The notes under the pieces were generated by a model. It was not told where the DNA came from. It was given only the letters and a program-made list of their open reading frames with translations, and searched no databases. From contig JAEWGT010000009.1 in assembly GCA_023388175.1 (NCBI GenBank), positions 496,001 to 560,000 on the forward strand: 64,000 nt of DNA, given 5' to 3'. The position numbers and the translations under genes are program-made. The DNA comes from Pseudomonadota bacterium. GTDB lineage: Bacteria > Pseudomonadota > Alphaproteobacteria > Rhizobiales > Devosiaceae. This document shows, piece after piece, positions 16,899 to 23,855 of this stretch (position 1 is its first letter; each line of letters starts with the position of its first letter).

Positions 16899-17618
16899 CT
16901 ATTGCTGCTGTTGCTGCGCCTGCTGCCGCAGCACTTCGGATTCGGGTAGGGCATTGGCATATTTCAGTTCGCGGTTGGCCCGCGCCCAGAAGGCGGGATG
17001 GACTGTGTCGAGCAGGCGTGGATCGGTGGGCGTGAGGGCCAGCTGTTCGGCAATGTGCGGCTTGAGGTAGAGCACCAGATTCTGCCTGTACCAGGCGGGA
17101 ATAGCCTCGTCGGTCCACAGCTTGGGGCGGATGACGTCATGGGCGCTATAGCCCTGCGCCGCGAATAGTCCCGCCCAATAGCTTTGCCACTGCTCGTTGA
17201 CATGGCCCACGCCGCCCTGACCGGGAATGGCGGCGCTGAACAGCACCGCAGGCGCCATGGCGGCAAGATCCGAGACGAATCCGGCGGCGCGGTCGGGCGA
17301 GAGATGTTCAGCCACTTCCAGCGACAGAACCAGATCGACCGCCGGGGCTGAAAAGCGCCGTTCGAGATCAGCCGGGGCGAAGATGATGCCGGGATTGTCC
17401 AGCATGTCCGCGCGGACCCAGTCGCCTTCCATGCCCAAGGCATAGGACGAACCACGTTCGAGCGCGCTGGCGAGAAATGTGCCCGTGCCGCAACCGATAT
17501 CGGCAATCCGATTGCGATTGAGGCCCGAAGGCAGGGCATCGAGAATGCGGGCGGCGGCATATGCTGTGTGCTGGCGACGCTCGGCATAAAAATCTTCGGG
17601 GTAAAGACTGGTGCTCAT
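16899..17618 (-). CDS. Class I SAM-dependent methyltransferase
   Basis: A 239-residue methyltransferase. Motif I is IADIGCGTGTFLASAL, and the acidic motif II region is ADMLDNPGIIFAPADLE. VDLVLSLEVAEHLSPD matches the UbiG/type 11 group. The start is the ATG at 17618. The stop abuts the stop of the convergent ThuA gene with no gap. The C-terminus is a short glutamine run (QQAQQQQQ), encoded by CAG/CAA repeats. The substrate cannot be inferred: the SLYPEDFYAERRQHTAYAAARIL start resembles FkbM-independent sugar or lipid methyltransferases only loosely. Confidence 0.8.
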   Translation of the reverse strand: MSTSLYPEDFYAERRQHTAYAAARILDALPSGLNRNRIADIGCGTGTFLASALERGSSYALGMEGDWVRADMLDNPGIIFAPADLERRFSAPAVDLVLSLEVAEHLSPDRAAGFVSDLAAMAPAVLFSAAIPGQGGVGHVNEQWQSYWAGLFAAQGYSAHDVIRPKLWTDEAIPAWYRQNLVLYLKPHIAEQLALTPTDPRLLDTVHPAFWARANRELKYANALPESEVLRQQAQQQQQ

Positions 17619-17739
17619 CGGATAAATGCCTGCGCCTCGTGGGTCGCCATTTTGACCGGCAAAGAGGCAATGCGCCAGCGATGATCTTGTTGATCGACAC
17701 GCCTCTCCCGTCCTAAATGCGGCACAAAGAGGCCCATCC

Positions 17740-18654
17740 ATGATCACCTGTTTCGATATTGGCGGCACGACGATCAAGGGCGCGCTGGCCAGCGACCGGG
17801 AAAGCCTTGCCCCGCTTGGTCGCGTGCCGACGCCGCGCGACGATTTTGCCGCCTTCGCCGCCGCCATCGCCACGCTGGTCGAGCAGGGCGGCGCGCCGGC
17901 AGGAGCGCCCGTGGCCATTTCTGTCACCGGCGTCGTCGATCCCGATAGCGGCCGTGTCACCGTCGCCAATATTCCCTGTATCGATGGACGCAACCTCGGT
18001 GCCGATCTCGGCGCGGCGCTGGGGCGTCCGGTTCTGGTCGCCAATGATGCCGATTGCTTCGCCCTGGCCGAGGCGCATGCCGGCGCGGGCAGGGGACATC
18101 GGGTGGTGTTCGGCGCCATTCTGGGCACTGGCGTCGGCGGCGGCATTGTCGCCAATGGCCGCCTGTTCCGCGGCGCCGGCGGGCTGTCGGGCGAATGGGG
18201 CCATGGCACCATCGTTGCCACCAAAGTGTCGGTGCCGCCATATGACCTGCCGCATTTCGCCTGTGGCTGCGGCCTCAGCGGCTGCGTCGACACCATTGGC
18301 GGCGCGCGCGGGCTGGAAAGGCTGCATCAGCACCTGCATGGCGCCGCCTTGCCGAGCACCGACATTGTCGCGCGCTGGACCCAAGGCGATGCTGATGCGG
18401 CCCGGACCATCGATCTTTACGCAGAGCTGGTCGCCCAACCGCTGGCGCTGGTGGTCAATATCGTGGGCCCCGACATCGTTCCGGTCGGTGGCGGGCTGGG
18501 CAATAGCGCGGCACTGATCGCGCGTCTCGATACGGCAGTGCGCGCGCGCATCCTGCGGCGCATCGAGCGCCCGCTGGTCGTTCCCGCGCAACTGACCGTC
18601 GATGCCGGATTGCTGGGTGCTGCGGCTTTGGGCTTCTCCGAGGGTGGCGCATGA
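17740..18654 (+). CDS. ROK family sugar kinase
   Basis: A 304-residue ROK kinase. The phosphate-binding motif is FDIGGTTIKGAL near the N-terminus. The conserved VANDADCFALAEA segment and GAILGTGVGGGIV follow. The zinc motif CGCGLSGC and the preceding GEWGH histidine match the ROK consensus; NagK-type N-acetylglucosamine or glucose kinases are the closest functional guess. It overlaps the CutC-family gene by 4 bases. Phosphorylation of an imported free hexose or N-acetylhexosamine is the likely role; the cognate sugar is not evident from neighbours. Confidence 0.9.
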   Translation: MITCFDIGGTTIKGALASDRESLAPLGRVPTPRDDFAAFAAAIATLVEQGGAPAGAPVAISVTGVVDPDSGRVTVANIPCIDGRNLGADLGAALGRPVLVANDADCFALAEAHAGAGRGHRVVFGAILGTGVGGGIVANGRLFRGAGGLSGEWGHGTIVATKVSVPPYDLPHFACGCGLSGCVDTIGGARGLERLHQHLHGAALPSTDIVARWTQGDADAARTIDLYAELVAQPLALVVNIVGPDIVPVGGGLGNSAALIARLDTAVRARILRRIERPLVVPAQLTVDAGLLGAAALGFSEGGA

Positions 18655-19373
18655 CACTGCTCGAAATCTGCGTCGACGATGCTGCCGGGCTCGAAGCCGC
18701 CATTGCGGGAGGCGCCGACCGGGTGGAACTCTGCTCGGTGCTCGAACTGGGCGGCCTCACGCCCACGCCCGGCCTCATCGCGCTGGCGGCGCGCGCCGAT
18801 GTGCCGGTGCGGGCCATGATCCGTCCGCGCCCGGGCGATTTCGTCTTTTCACCAGCCGATATCGAGGCCATGCTGGCCGACATCGCGGCGGTGCGCACTG
18901 CAGGGCTGGAGGGCGTGGTGCTCGGCGCAAGCCTTGCCGATGGCCGGCTGGATGTCGAAACGCTCGCGGCTTTAAGCGGGGCAGCGTCCGGCATGAAACG
19001 CACGCTGCATCGCGCCATCGACCTCGTGCCCGATATGGCCGAGGCGGTGGAGCAAGCCATCGCGCTGGGCTTCGATACGATCCTCACCGCCGGCCGCGCC
19101 CGCACAGCGCCCGATGGCATCGACCAGATCGCGCTGGCCCATCAGGTTGCGGCGGGCCGCATCACCATCATGGCCGGGTCCGGCATCAATGCGCAAACCG
19201 CCAGAGCAGTGCTCGACAAGGTGCCGCTGACGGCCCTGCATGCGTCATGCGGAGAAGCGGCCCCAGCGGCCAGCCCGCCCGCGATGCGGCTGGGATTTGA
19301 CAGTCCGGGCCGCCGGGCGACGAGTCATGAGAAGGTTGCGGCGTTGAGGCGGGTGCTGACATTGCGCCAGTAA
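18651..19373 (+). CDS. cutC: CutC family protein
   Basis: A 240-residue TIM-barrel CutC protein: LLEICVDDAAGLEAAIAGGADRVELCS, LTPTPGLI, RAMIRPRPGDFVFS, KRTLHRAIDLVPD and ILTAGRA. CutC was first linked to copper homeostasis, but its molecular role is unclear. It is translationally coupled (ATGA overlap) to a ROK sugar kinase, and no copper gene is nearby. A role in carbohydrate metabolism therefore seems as likely as copper handling. A palindromic repeat follows the stop. Confidence 0.88.
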   Translation: MTLLEICVDDAAGLEAAIAGGADRVELCSVLELGGLTPTPGLIALAARADVPVRAMIRPRPGDFVFSPADIEAMLADIAAVRTAGLEGVVLGASLADGRLDVETLAALSGAASGMKRTLHRAIDLVPDMAEAVEQAIALGFDTILTAGRARTAPDGIDQIALAHQVAAGRITIMAGSGINAQTARAVLDKVPLTALHASCGEAAPAASPPAMRLGFDSPGRRATSHEKVAALRRVLTLRQ

Positions 19374-19402
19374 AGACGGTTCAAGGTGTTTCGGTTCTAT
19401 CG

Positions 19403-19526
19403 CCTCCCTCCCCCTTGAGGGGAGGGATCGAGGGTGGGGGTGCTGAACCCTCCATGAACCGGATGAACATTGAGGTCGCTGGTCCCGCAGAACCCCCACC
19501 CCGGCCCTCCCCTCAAGGGGGAGGGT
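19403..19526. repeat. Palindromic intergenic repeat (family B), probable bidirectional terminator
   Basis: The left arm CCTCCCTCCCCCTTGAGGGG (with GGGTGGGGG after it) is complementary to the right arm containing CCCCCACCCC and CCCTCCCCTCAAGGGGGAGG. The element lies exactly between two convergent genes, cutC and the MetE-like gene, and could terminate both. A nearly identical element occurs at 22604-22734. Confidence 0.7.
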
Positions 19527-19565
19527 GTGCATTGGGGCTCCCCAGGCGCTGTGGCGGGGCTGGGC

Positions 19566-20684
19566 CTAAACCTTGCCCCAGATCGTCTCTGCGGTCTTGA
19601 CCACGAGGTCGAGCTTGCGGCGCTGGTCGTCCATGGTCAGGTCATTGCCCTCTTCGGTCGAGGCGAAGCCGCATTGCGGGGCGATGCCGAGCTGGTCGAG
19701 ATCGGCATATTTTGAGGCCGCGTCGAACTTGCGCTTGAGATCGTCGAGGTCTTCCAGTTCCGGCGTCTTGGTGGTGATGAAGCCGGGCAGCACGCGCTTC
19801 TTGCCCTTGGGCAGCAGGCGCAGCGGCTCGAGGCCACCGGCGCGGTCGGTGTCATATTCCATGAAATAGATATCGACATCGGTCTGGTTGAAGATCGCAT
19901 CCGCCGCCGGGTCATAGGCGCCTTCGGCCACCCAGGTGGATTTGAAATTGCCGCGGCACATATGCATGCCGATCAGCATGTCCTCGGGCCGGTCGGCAAT
20001 CGCGTCATGCATCATCTTGGCATAGCGCCCGATCAGCCAATCGGGATCCTCGCCCTTGGCCTTGCGCTCGGCGCGAATTTTCGGATCGCAGAGATAGGCG
20101 AAGAAAATGTCGTCCATCTGCAGATAGCGGCAGCCGGCATCGTAGAAGGCCGTGACCGCGTCCTTGTAGGTGGCGGTGATGGCTTCGAAATAGGCTTCGG
20201 CATCGTGCTTGTACTCGCTGACGGCAATGTCGTCATCGGCGATGCGGAAATGGATGGCGCTGGGGCCGGGGATGGAGATTTTCGGCGTCACCTTGGAATT
20301 GGCGGCAACGAATTTGAAATGCTCCAGCATCGGGTGATCGGCGGGGAAGCTGAGCGTGTCGGTGATGACGGGCACGTCCTGCTTGGTATGGACGCCATGG
20401 AACTGGATGCCGCCGCCCTCGCGCTGGATGATGTCGAGCCCGTTGAGCATGCCCATGAAATCGAAATGCCACCAGGCGCGGCGGAATTCGCCATCGGTCA
20501 CGGCCTTGAGGCCGGCATCTTCCTGCATCTTGATGACGTCGCGGATTGCCTCGTCCTCGATGGCTGCGATCTCGTCTTCACCCATCTTCCCTTCGGCGCG
20601 GGCCTTGCGGGCGGCCTTGATGGAATCGGGGCGCAGGAAAGAGCCGACGACATCGGCATGATAGGGCGGCTTGGCAACAGACAT
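19566..20684 (-). CDS. MetE C-terminal-domain-like protein (cobalamin-independent methionine synthase family)
   Basis: A 372-residue single-domain protein related to the catalytic half of MetE (5-methyltetrahydropteroyltriglutamate-homocysteine methyltransferase), of the YxjG/YxjH size class. It has HADVVGSFLRPDSIKAARKA, VTDGEFRRAWWHFDFM, ISIPGPSAIHF, YLQMDD, the HMCRGN metal histidine-cysteine pair, FMEYDTDRAGG and the final cysteine in GIAPQCGFAST. It is divergent from vanA with a shared promoter region. It may accept a methyl or C1 unit, or act on a small thiol. Its link to vanillate demethylation is inference from position. Confidence 0.82.
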   Translation of the reverse strand: MSVAKPPYHADVVGSFLRPDSIKAARKARAEGKMGEDEIAAIEDEAIRDVIKMQEDAGLKAVTDGEFRRAWWHFDFMGMLNGLDIIQREGGGIQFHGVHTKQDVPVITDTLSFPADHPMLEHFKFVAANSKVTPKISIPGPSAIHFRIADDDIAVSEYKHDAEAYFEAITATYKDAVTAFYDAGCRYLQMDDIFFAYLCDPKIRAERKAKGEDPDWLIGRYAKMMHDAIADRPEDMLIGMHMCRGNFKSTWVAEGAYDPAADAIFNQTDVDIYFMEYDTDRAGGLEPLRLLPKGKKRVLPGFITTKTPELEDLDDLKRKFDAASKYADLDQLGIAPQCGFASTEEGNDLTMDDQRRKLDLVVKTAETIWGKV

Positions 20685-20757
20685 GGATAGCGATCCTCCT
20701 CGTATTGGGCTGGGAGTGATAACCGCTCACGCGATCTTGGCAATCACATTCTTGCAA

Positions 20758-20780
20758 AATGTATACAACTGGTATTCATT
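20758..20780. promoter_or_regulatory. Candidate VanR (GntR-type) operator before vanA
   Basis: Imperfect inverted repeat AATGTATAC-AACTG-GTATTCATT (8 of 9 positions pair). It lies 32 bases upstream of vanA and between vanA and the divergent MetE-like gene. TGTATAC cores are typical of GntR-family operators. vanR is the second gene of the operon, so autoregulation together with vanA is expected. Confidence 0.5.
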
Positions 20781-20811
20781 ACGTGGCGAGGACCTGTGAG
20801 GAGGAACGAGA

Positions 20812-21858
20812 ATGACTGGCCCCGCCTTTCCGCTGAATGCCTGGTATGCCGCAGCCTATGATGTCGAAGTCAAGCGGGAGCTCCTGCCGCGGACCATCTG
20901 CAACAAGCCGGTCGTGCTCTATAGAAAGCAGGATGGCTCCGCCGCTGCGCTGGCTGACGCCTGCTGGCACCGGCTGCTGCCGCTTTCCATGGGCGAGCTG
21001 CACGGCGACAATGTCATCTGCGGCTATCACGGCCTCGAATTCGACGACACGGGTCGGTGTGTATACATGCCGTCGCAGGACACCATAAATCCTTCGGCTT
21101 GCGTCAAATCCTATCCACTGGTCGAGCGGCATCGGTTCATCTGGATCTGGATGGGCGATCCGGCCCTGGCCGATCCGGCTCTCGTGCCGGACCTGCATTG
21201 GAACCAGCATCCCGAATGGGCTGCCGATGGCAAATATATCCACGTCAATTGCGACTATCGGCTGGTCGTCGACAATCTCATGGACCTGACGCACGAAACC
21301 TATGTCCATGGCTCTTCCATCGGCAATCGTGCCGTGGCCGAGGCCCCGTTCGAGGCCACCCATACCGACACCACCGCTACCATCACCCGGTGGATGCTCG
21401 ACATCGACGCGCCGCCCTTCTGGCGCGGTCAGTTGGGCAAGCCGGGCAATGTCGATCGCTGGCAGATCATCAATTTCCAGGCGCCCTCCACCATTGCCAT
21501 CGATGTGGGCGTGGCGCCCGCCGGCACCGGCGCGCCGCAGGGCGACCGCAGCCAGGGCGTAAACGGCTTCGTGCTCAACACCATGACGCCCGAAACCGAC
21601 AAGACCTGTCACTATTTCTGGGCCTTTGCCCGCAACTACAAGATCGACGAACAGGCCCGCACCCACAATCTGCGCGAAGGCGTCTCCTCGATTTTCCGAG
21701 AAGACGAGCACATTCTCGAAGCCCAGCAAAAGGCCATCGACGCCAATCCTGATCACGTCATCTATAATCTCAACATCGATGCCGGCTCGATGTGGGCACG
21801 ACGGCTGATCGACCGGATGATTGCAGAGGAAAACGTCATGCAGCAGGCTGCAGAATGA
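20812..21858 (+). CDS. vanA: Vanillate O-demethylase, Rieske oxygenase subunit
   Basis: A 348-residue Rieske non-haem iron oxygenase that converts vanillate to protocatechuate and formaldehyde. The start LNAWYAAAYDVEV is typical of VanA. The Rieske centre uses C51-x-H53 and C70-x2-H73 (CWHR and CGYHG). The mononuclear iron site is in DNLMDLTHETYVH (residues about 158-170). The ribosome site GAGGAGGAACGAG precedes the ATG. The partner reductase vanB lies downstream, after vanR and a repeat. Related demethylases for syringate or other methoxybenzoates are possible, but the adjacent ferulate and protocatechuate genes support vanillate. Confidence 0.92.
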   Translation: MTGPAFPLNAWYAAAYDVEVKRELLPRTICNKPVVLYRKQDGSAAALADACWHRLLPLSMGELHGDNVICGYHGLEFDDTGRCVYMPSQDTINPSACVKSYPLVERHRFIWIWMGDPALADPALVPDLHWNQHPEWAADGKYIHVNCDYRLVVDNLMDLTHETYVHGSSIGNRAVAEAPFEATHTDTTATITRWMLDIDAPPFWRGQLGKPGNVDRWQIINFQAPSTIAIDVGVAPAGTGAPQGDRSQGVNGFVLNTMTPETDKTCHYFWAFARNYKIDEQARTHNLREGVSSIFREDEHILEAQQKAIDANPDHVIYNLNIDAGSMWARRLIDRMIAEENVMQQAAE

Positions 21859-22589
21859 CCGAGAAAGCCGAGCGTGCCATGCAGTCTCAGCGCGCCCTGA
21901 TGGGCGTGCGCGATCTGGTGATATCAGGCGGTATCCGCGCCGGGTCGCGCCTGTCCGAAGTGGCGCTGGCCGAAAAGCTGGGCATTTCGCGCACGCCGCT
22001 GCGCGCGGCTTTGGCCCGGCTCGAACAGGAGGGGCTGGTGGAAGCCATTCCCTCGGGCGGCTATGCGGTGCGCTCCTTCACCCGCGAGGATGTGATCGAC
22101 GCCATCGAATTGCGCGGCGTGCTCGAAGGCACGGCCCTGCGGCTGGCGGCGGAGCGCGGCGTGGCTCCCGCCCGCATGGGCGAGCTGCATCGCCTGCTGG
22201 CTGAACTCGACCTGACCCAGAAGGGCGAGGTCGAGGAGATGAATTTCGACGCCTATGTCGATCTCAATGCTGCCTTTCACGAAAAGCTCTGGAGTCTCGC
22301 CAGCCAGACCATCAGCCGCGAGATCGAGCGGGTGACGAGCCTGCCCTTCGCCTCGCCCAGCGCCTTTCTCGACAAGCAGGCCGACGTCATGGCCTTTCGC
22401 CGCTCGCTCTATGGGGCGCAGGCCCAGCACCGGGCCATGGTCAATGCCATCGAACTGCGCGAAGGCGCGCGGGCGGAATCCCTGGCGCGCGAGCATGCAA
22501 GGCTGGCCCGGCAGAATCTGGAATTCGTGCTCGACCAGGACCGCAGCCTCATCCGCCGCGTTTCGGCGCTGTCGCTGGTCGTGGGGTAG
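21855..22589 (+). CDS. vanR: GntR family regulator of the vanillate genes (FCD domain)
   Basis: A 244-residue GntR/FadR-type regulator. The winged helix-turn-helix spans about residues 14-75 (GSRLSEVALAEKLGISRTPLRAALARLEQEGLV). The FCD effector domain follows (EDVIDAIELRGVLEGTALRLA; FDAYVDLNAAFHEKLW). It overlaps vanA by 4 bases (ATGA) and is placed between vanA and vanB, an arrangement typical of VanR. It probably represses vanAB until vanillate is present, through the repeat at 20758-20780. Confidence 0.87.
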   Translation: MTEKAERAMQSQRALMGVRDLVISGGIRAGSRLSEVALAEKLGISRTPLRAALARLEQEGLVEAIPSGGYAVRSFTREDVIDAIELRGVLEGTALRLAAERGVAPARMGELHRLLAELDLTQKGEVEEMNFDAYVDLNAAFHEKLWSLASQTISREIERVTSLPFASPSAFLDKQADVMAFRRSLYGAQAQHRAMVNAIELREGARAESLAREHARLARQNLEFVLDQDRSLIRRVSALSLVVG

Positions 22590-22603
22590 GGGTGCAACAC
22601 AAT

Positions 22604-22734
22604 TCTATCGGCTCCATCGCCTCCCTCCCCCTTGAGGGGAGGGAATGAGGGTGGGGGTGCTGAGGTCGCCTCGAACAGGGAGTTTTGTGGAGCCACAGCC
22701 CCACCCCTAGCCCCTCCCCTCAAGGGGGAGGGGA
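22604..22734. repeat. Palindromic intergenic repeat (family B) between vanR and vanB
   Basis: Left arm CTCCCTCCCCCTTGAGGGGA (22621 onward) then GGGTGGGGGTGCTGAGGTCG. The right arm contains CCCCACCCCTAGCCCCTCCC and CAAGGGGGAGGGG. The left part is nearly the same sequence as in 19403-19526, including the TTCTATCG lead-in. It may reduce read-through from vanA-vanR into vanB or stabilise the upstream message. Confidence 0.7.
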
Positions 22735-22770
22735 ACGAGCGGCTCGAAACATTTCTGGGAGGAAAACCAC

Positions 22771-23739
22771 ATGCGCAACCGTGTCGAATGGCGCGATGCC
22801 ACAGTCGCCGACATCAGCACCATCGCGGACGACGTCCGTCATATCACCTTTGCCGTGGACGGGCCCGTGCCACGCTTCGATCCCGGGTCGCACAGCAATT
22901 TCGGTGTCGAGATCAATGGCCAGAAGGCTACCCGCACCTATACGATCATTCCCGCCCCGCCGGGCCACATCGCCATTGCGGTAAAGCTGCATCCGCAGAG
23001 CCGGGGCGGATCGCGCTTCATGTGGGGGCTGGAACAGGGGCAGTCCGTCCGGCTCACCATTCCCGAAAACCGGTTCGAGCTGAGCTGGCGCGCCCCCCAT
23101 TACCTGCTGCTGGCCGGGGGCATTGGCATCACCCCGATCTATGGCATGGCCAAGGCGCTGGCGGCGCGCGGCGCCTCGCTCCGCGTGGTCTATGCGGCGC
23201 GCTCCCGGGCGCTGATGGCCTTTGCGGAAGAATTGCAGGGTGTGCTGGGCGACAGCCTCGTGCTGCGCGATAATTCGGCCGGCGAGCATATCGATCTCGC
23301 CGCCGAATTTGCAGCGCTCCCCCCCGATGCCGAATGCTATCTCTGCGGTCCCATCGGCATGCTCGAGGCGGCCAAATCCGCCTGGGCCGCGAGCGGCAGG
23401 CCGGTCAGCCGGCTGCGCTACGAGGTCTTCGGCGATAGCGGGCTCTTCGCTGAAAAGCCCTTCACCGTCGATGTGCTCAATCGCGGCATTTCGGTGCCGG
23501 TACGCTCCGACCAGACCCTGCTCGAAGCGCTGATCGGAGCGGGCGTCGAGATGATCTACGATTGCCAGCGCGGCGAATGCGGCCTGTGTGCTGTTAACAT
23601 CGTGGACCGCGATGGCGACATCGATCACCGGGACGTCTTTTTCAGCGCCGAGGAAAAAGCGGAAAACCATCGCATGTGCGCCTGCGTCTCCCGGCTGAGC
23701 GAGGGGCGCGCCACGATCGATATCGGTTATCGCACCTGA
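22771..23739 (+). CDS. vanB: Vanillate O-demethylase, reductase subunit
   Basis: A 322-residue class IA-type reductase that passes electrons from NADH to VanA. It has an FMN/flavin-binding barrel (RTYTIIPAPPGHIAIAVK), an NAD domain (LLLAGGIGITPIYGMAKAL; ECYLCGPIGMLEAA) and a C-terminal plant-type ferredoxin domain with CQRGECGLC and a later cysteine in RMCACVSRL, which bind the 2Fe-2S cluster. The strong ribosome site GGGAGGAAAAC is at 22756-22766. It follows vanR after a palindromic repeat, and a hairpin follows the gene. Confidence 0.92.
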   Translation: MRNRVEWRDATVADISTIADDVRHITFAVDGPVPRFDPGSHSNFGVEINGQKATRTYTIIPAPPGHIAIAVKLHPQSRGGSRFMWGLEQGQSVRLTIPENRFELSWRAPHYLLLAGGIGITPIYGMAKALAARGASLRVVYAARSRALMAFAEELQGVLGDSLVLRDNSAGEHIDLAAEFAALPPDAECYLCGPIGMLEAAKSAWAASGRPVSRLRYEVFGDSGLFAEKPFTVDVLNRGISVPVRSDQTLLEALIGAGVEMIYDCQRGECGLCAVNIVDRDGDIDHRDVFFSAEEKAENHRMCACVSRLSEGRATIDIGYRT

Positions 23740-23749
23740 TTTTCACCTT

Positions 23750-23771
23750 TTGACGCTGGGGCACGCGTCAA
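23750..23771 (+). terminator. Hairpin after vanB
   Basis: TTGACGC-TGGGGCAC-GCGTCAA, a perfect 7-base-pair stem with 8-base loop, lies 11 bases after the vanB stop. It is not followed by a T-tract, so termination efficiency is uncertain. Confidence 0.35.
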
Positions 23772-23816
23772 CGTCAACAGCCTGCTGACATGAGACAGCA
23801 CCCCTTGCGCAGATAA

Positions 23817-23835
23817 TAGTTATGCGCCATAACTA
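23817..23835. promoter_or_regulatory. Candidate MarR operator before the ferulate operon
   Basis: Perfect inverted repeat TAGTTATG-CGC-CATAACTA, 20 bases upstream of the fcs start. The core GTTAT-N5-ATAAC recurs with the same 5-base spacer at 29478-29492, upstream of the marR gene that closes this cluster. Its position near the start codon fits repression released by hydroxycinnamoyl-CoA, as known for this regulator type. Confidence 0.65.
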
Positions 23836-23855
23836 AATCCATGAGGGAGGAACTC

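Noticed and set aside
19403..19526. Inverted GC-rich arms as a possible CRISPR or attachment site
   Set aside because: There is one hairpin with unequal arms and no spacer array, no cas gene, no integrase and no tRNA gene nearby. It fits a dispersed palindromic repeat.
21058..21067. GTGTATACAT inside vanA as a second VanR operator
   Set aside because: It lies within the vanA coding region, the flanks do not form the longer inverted repeat seen at 20758-20780, and a chance match is likely.
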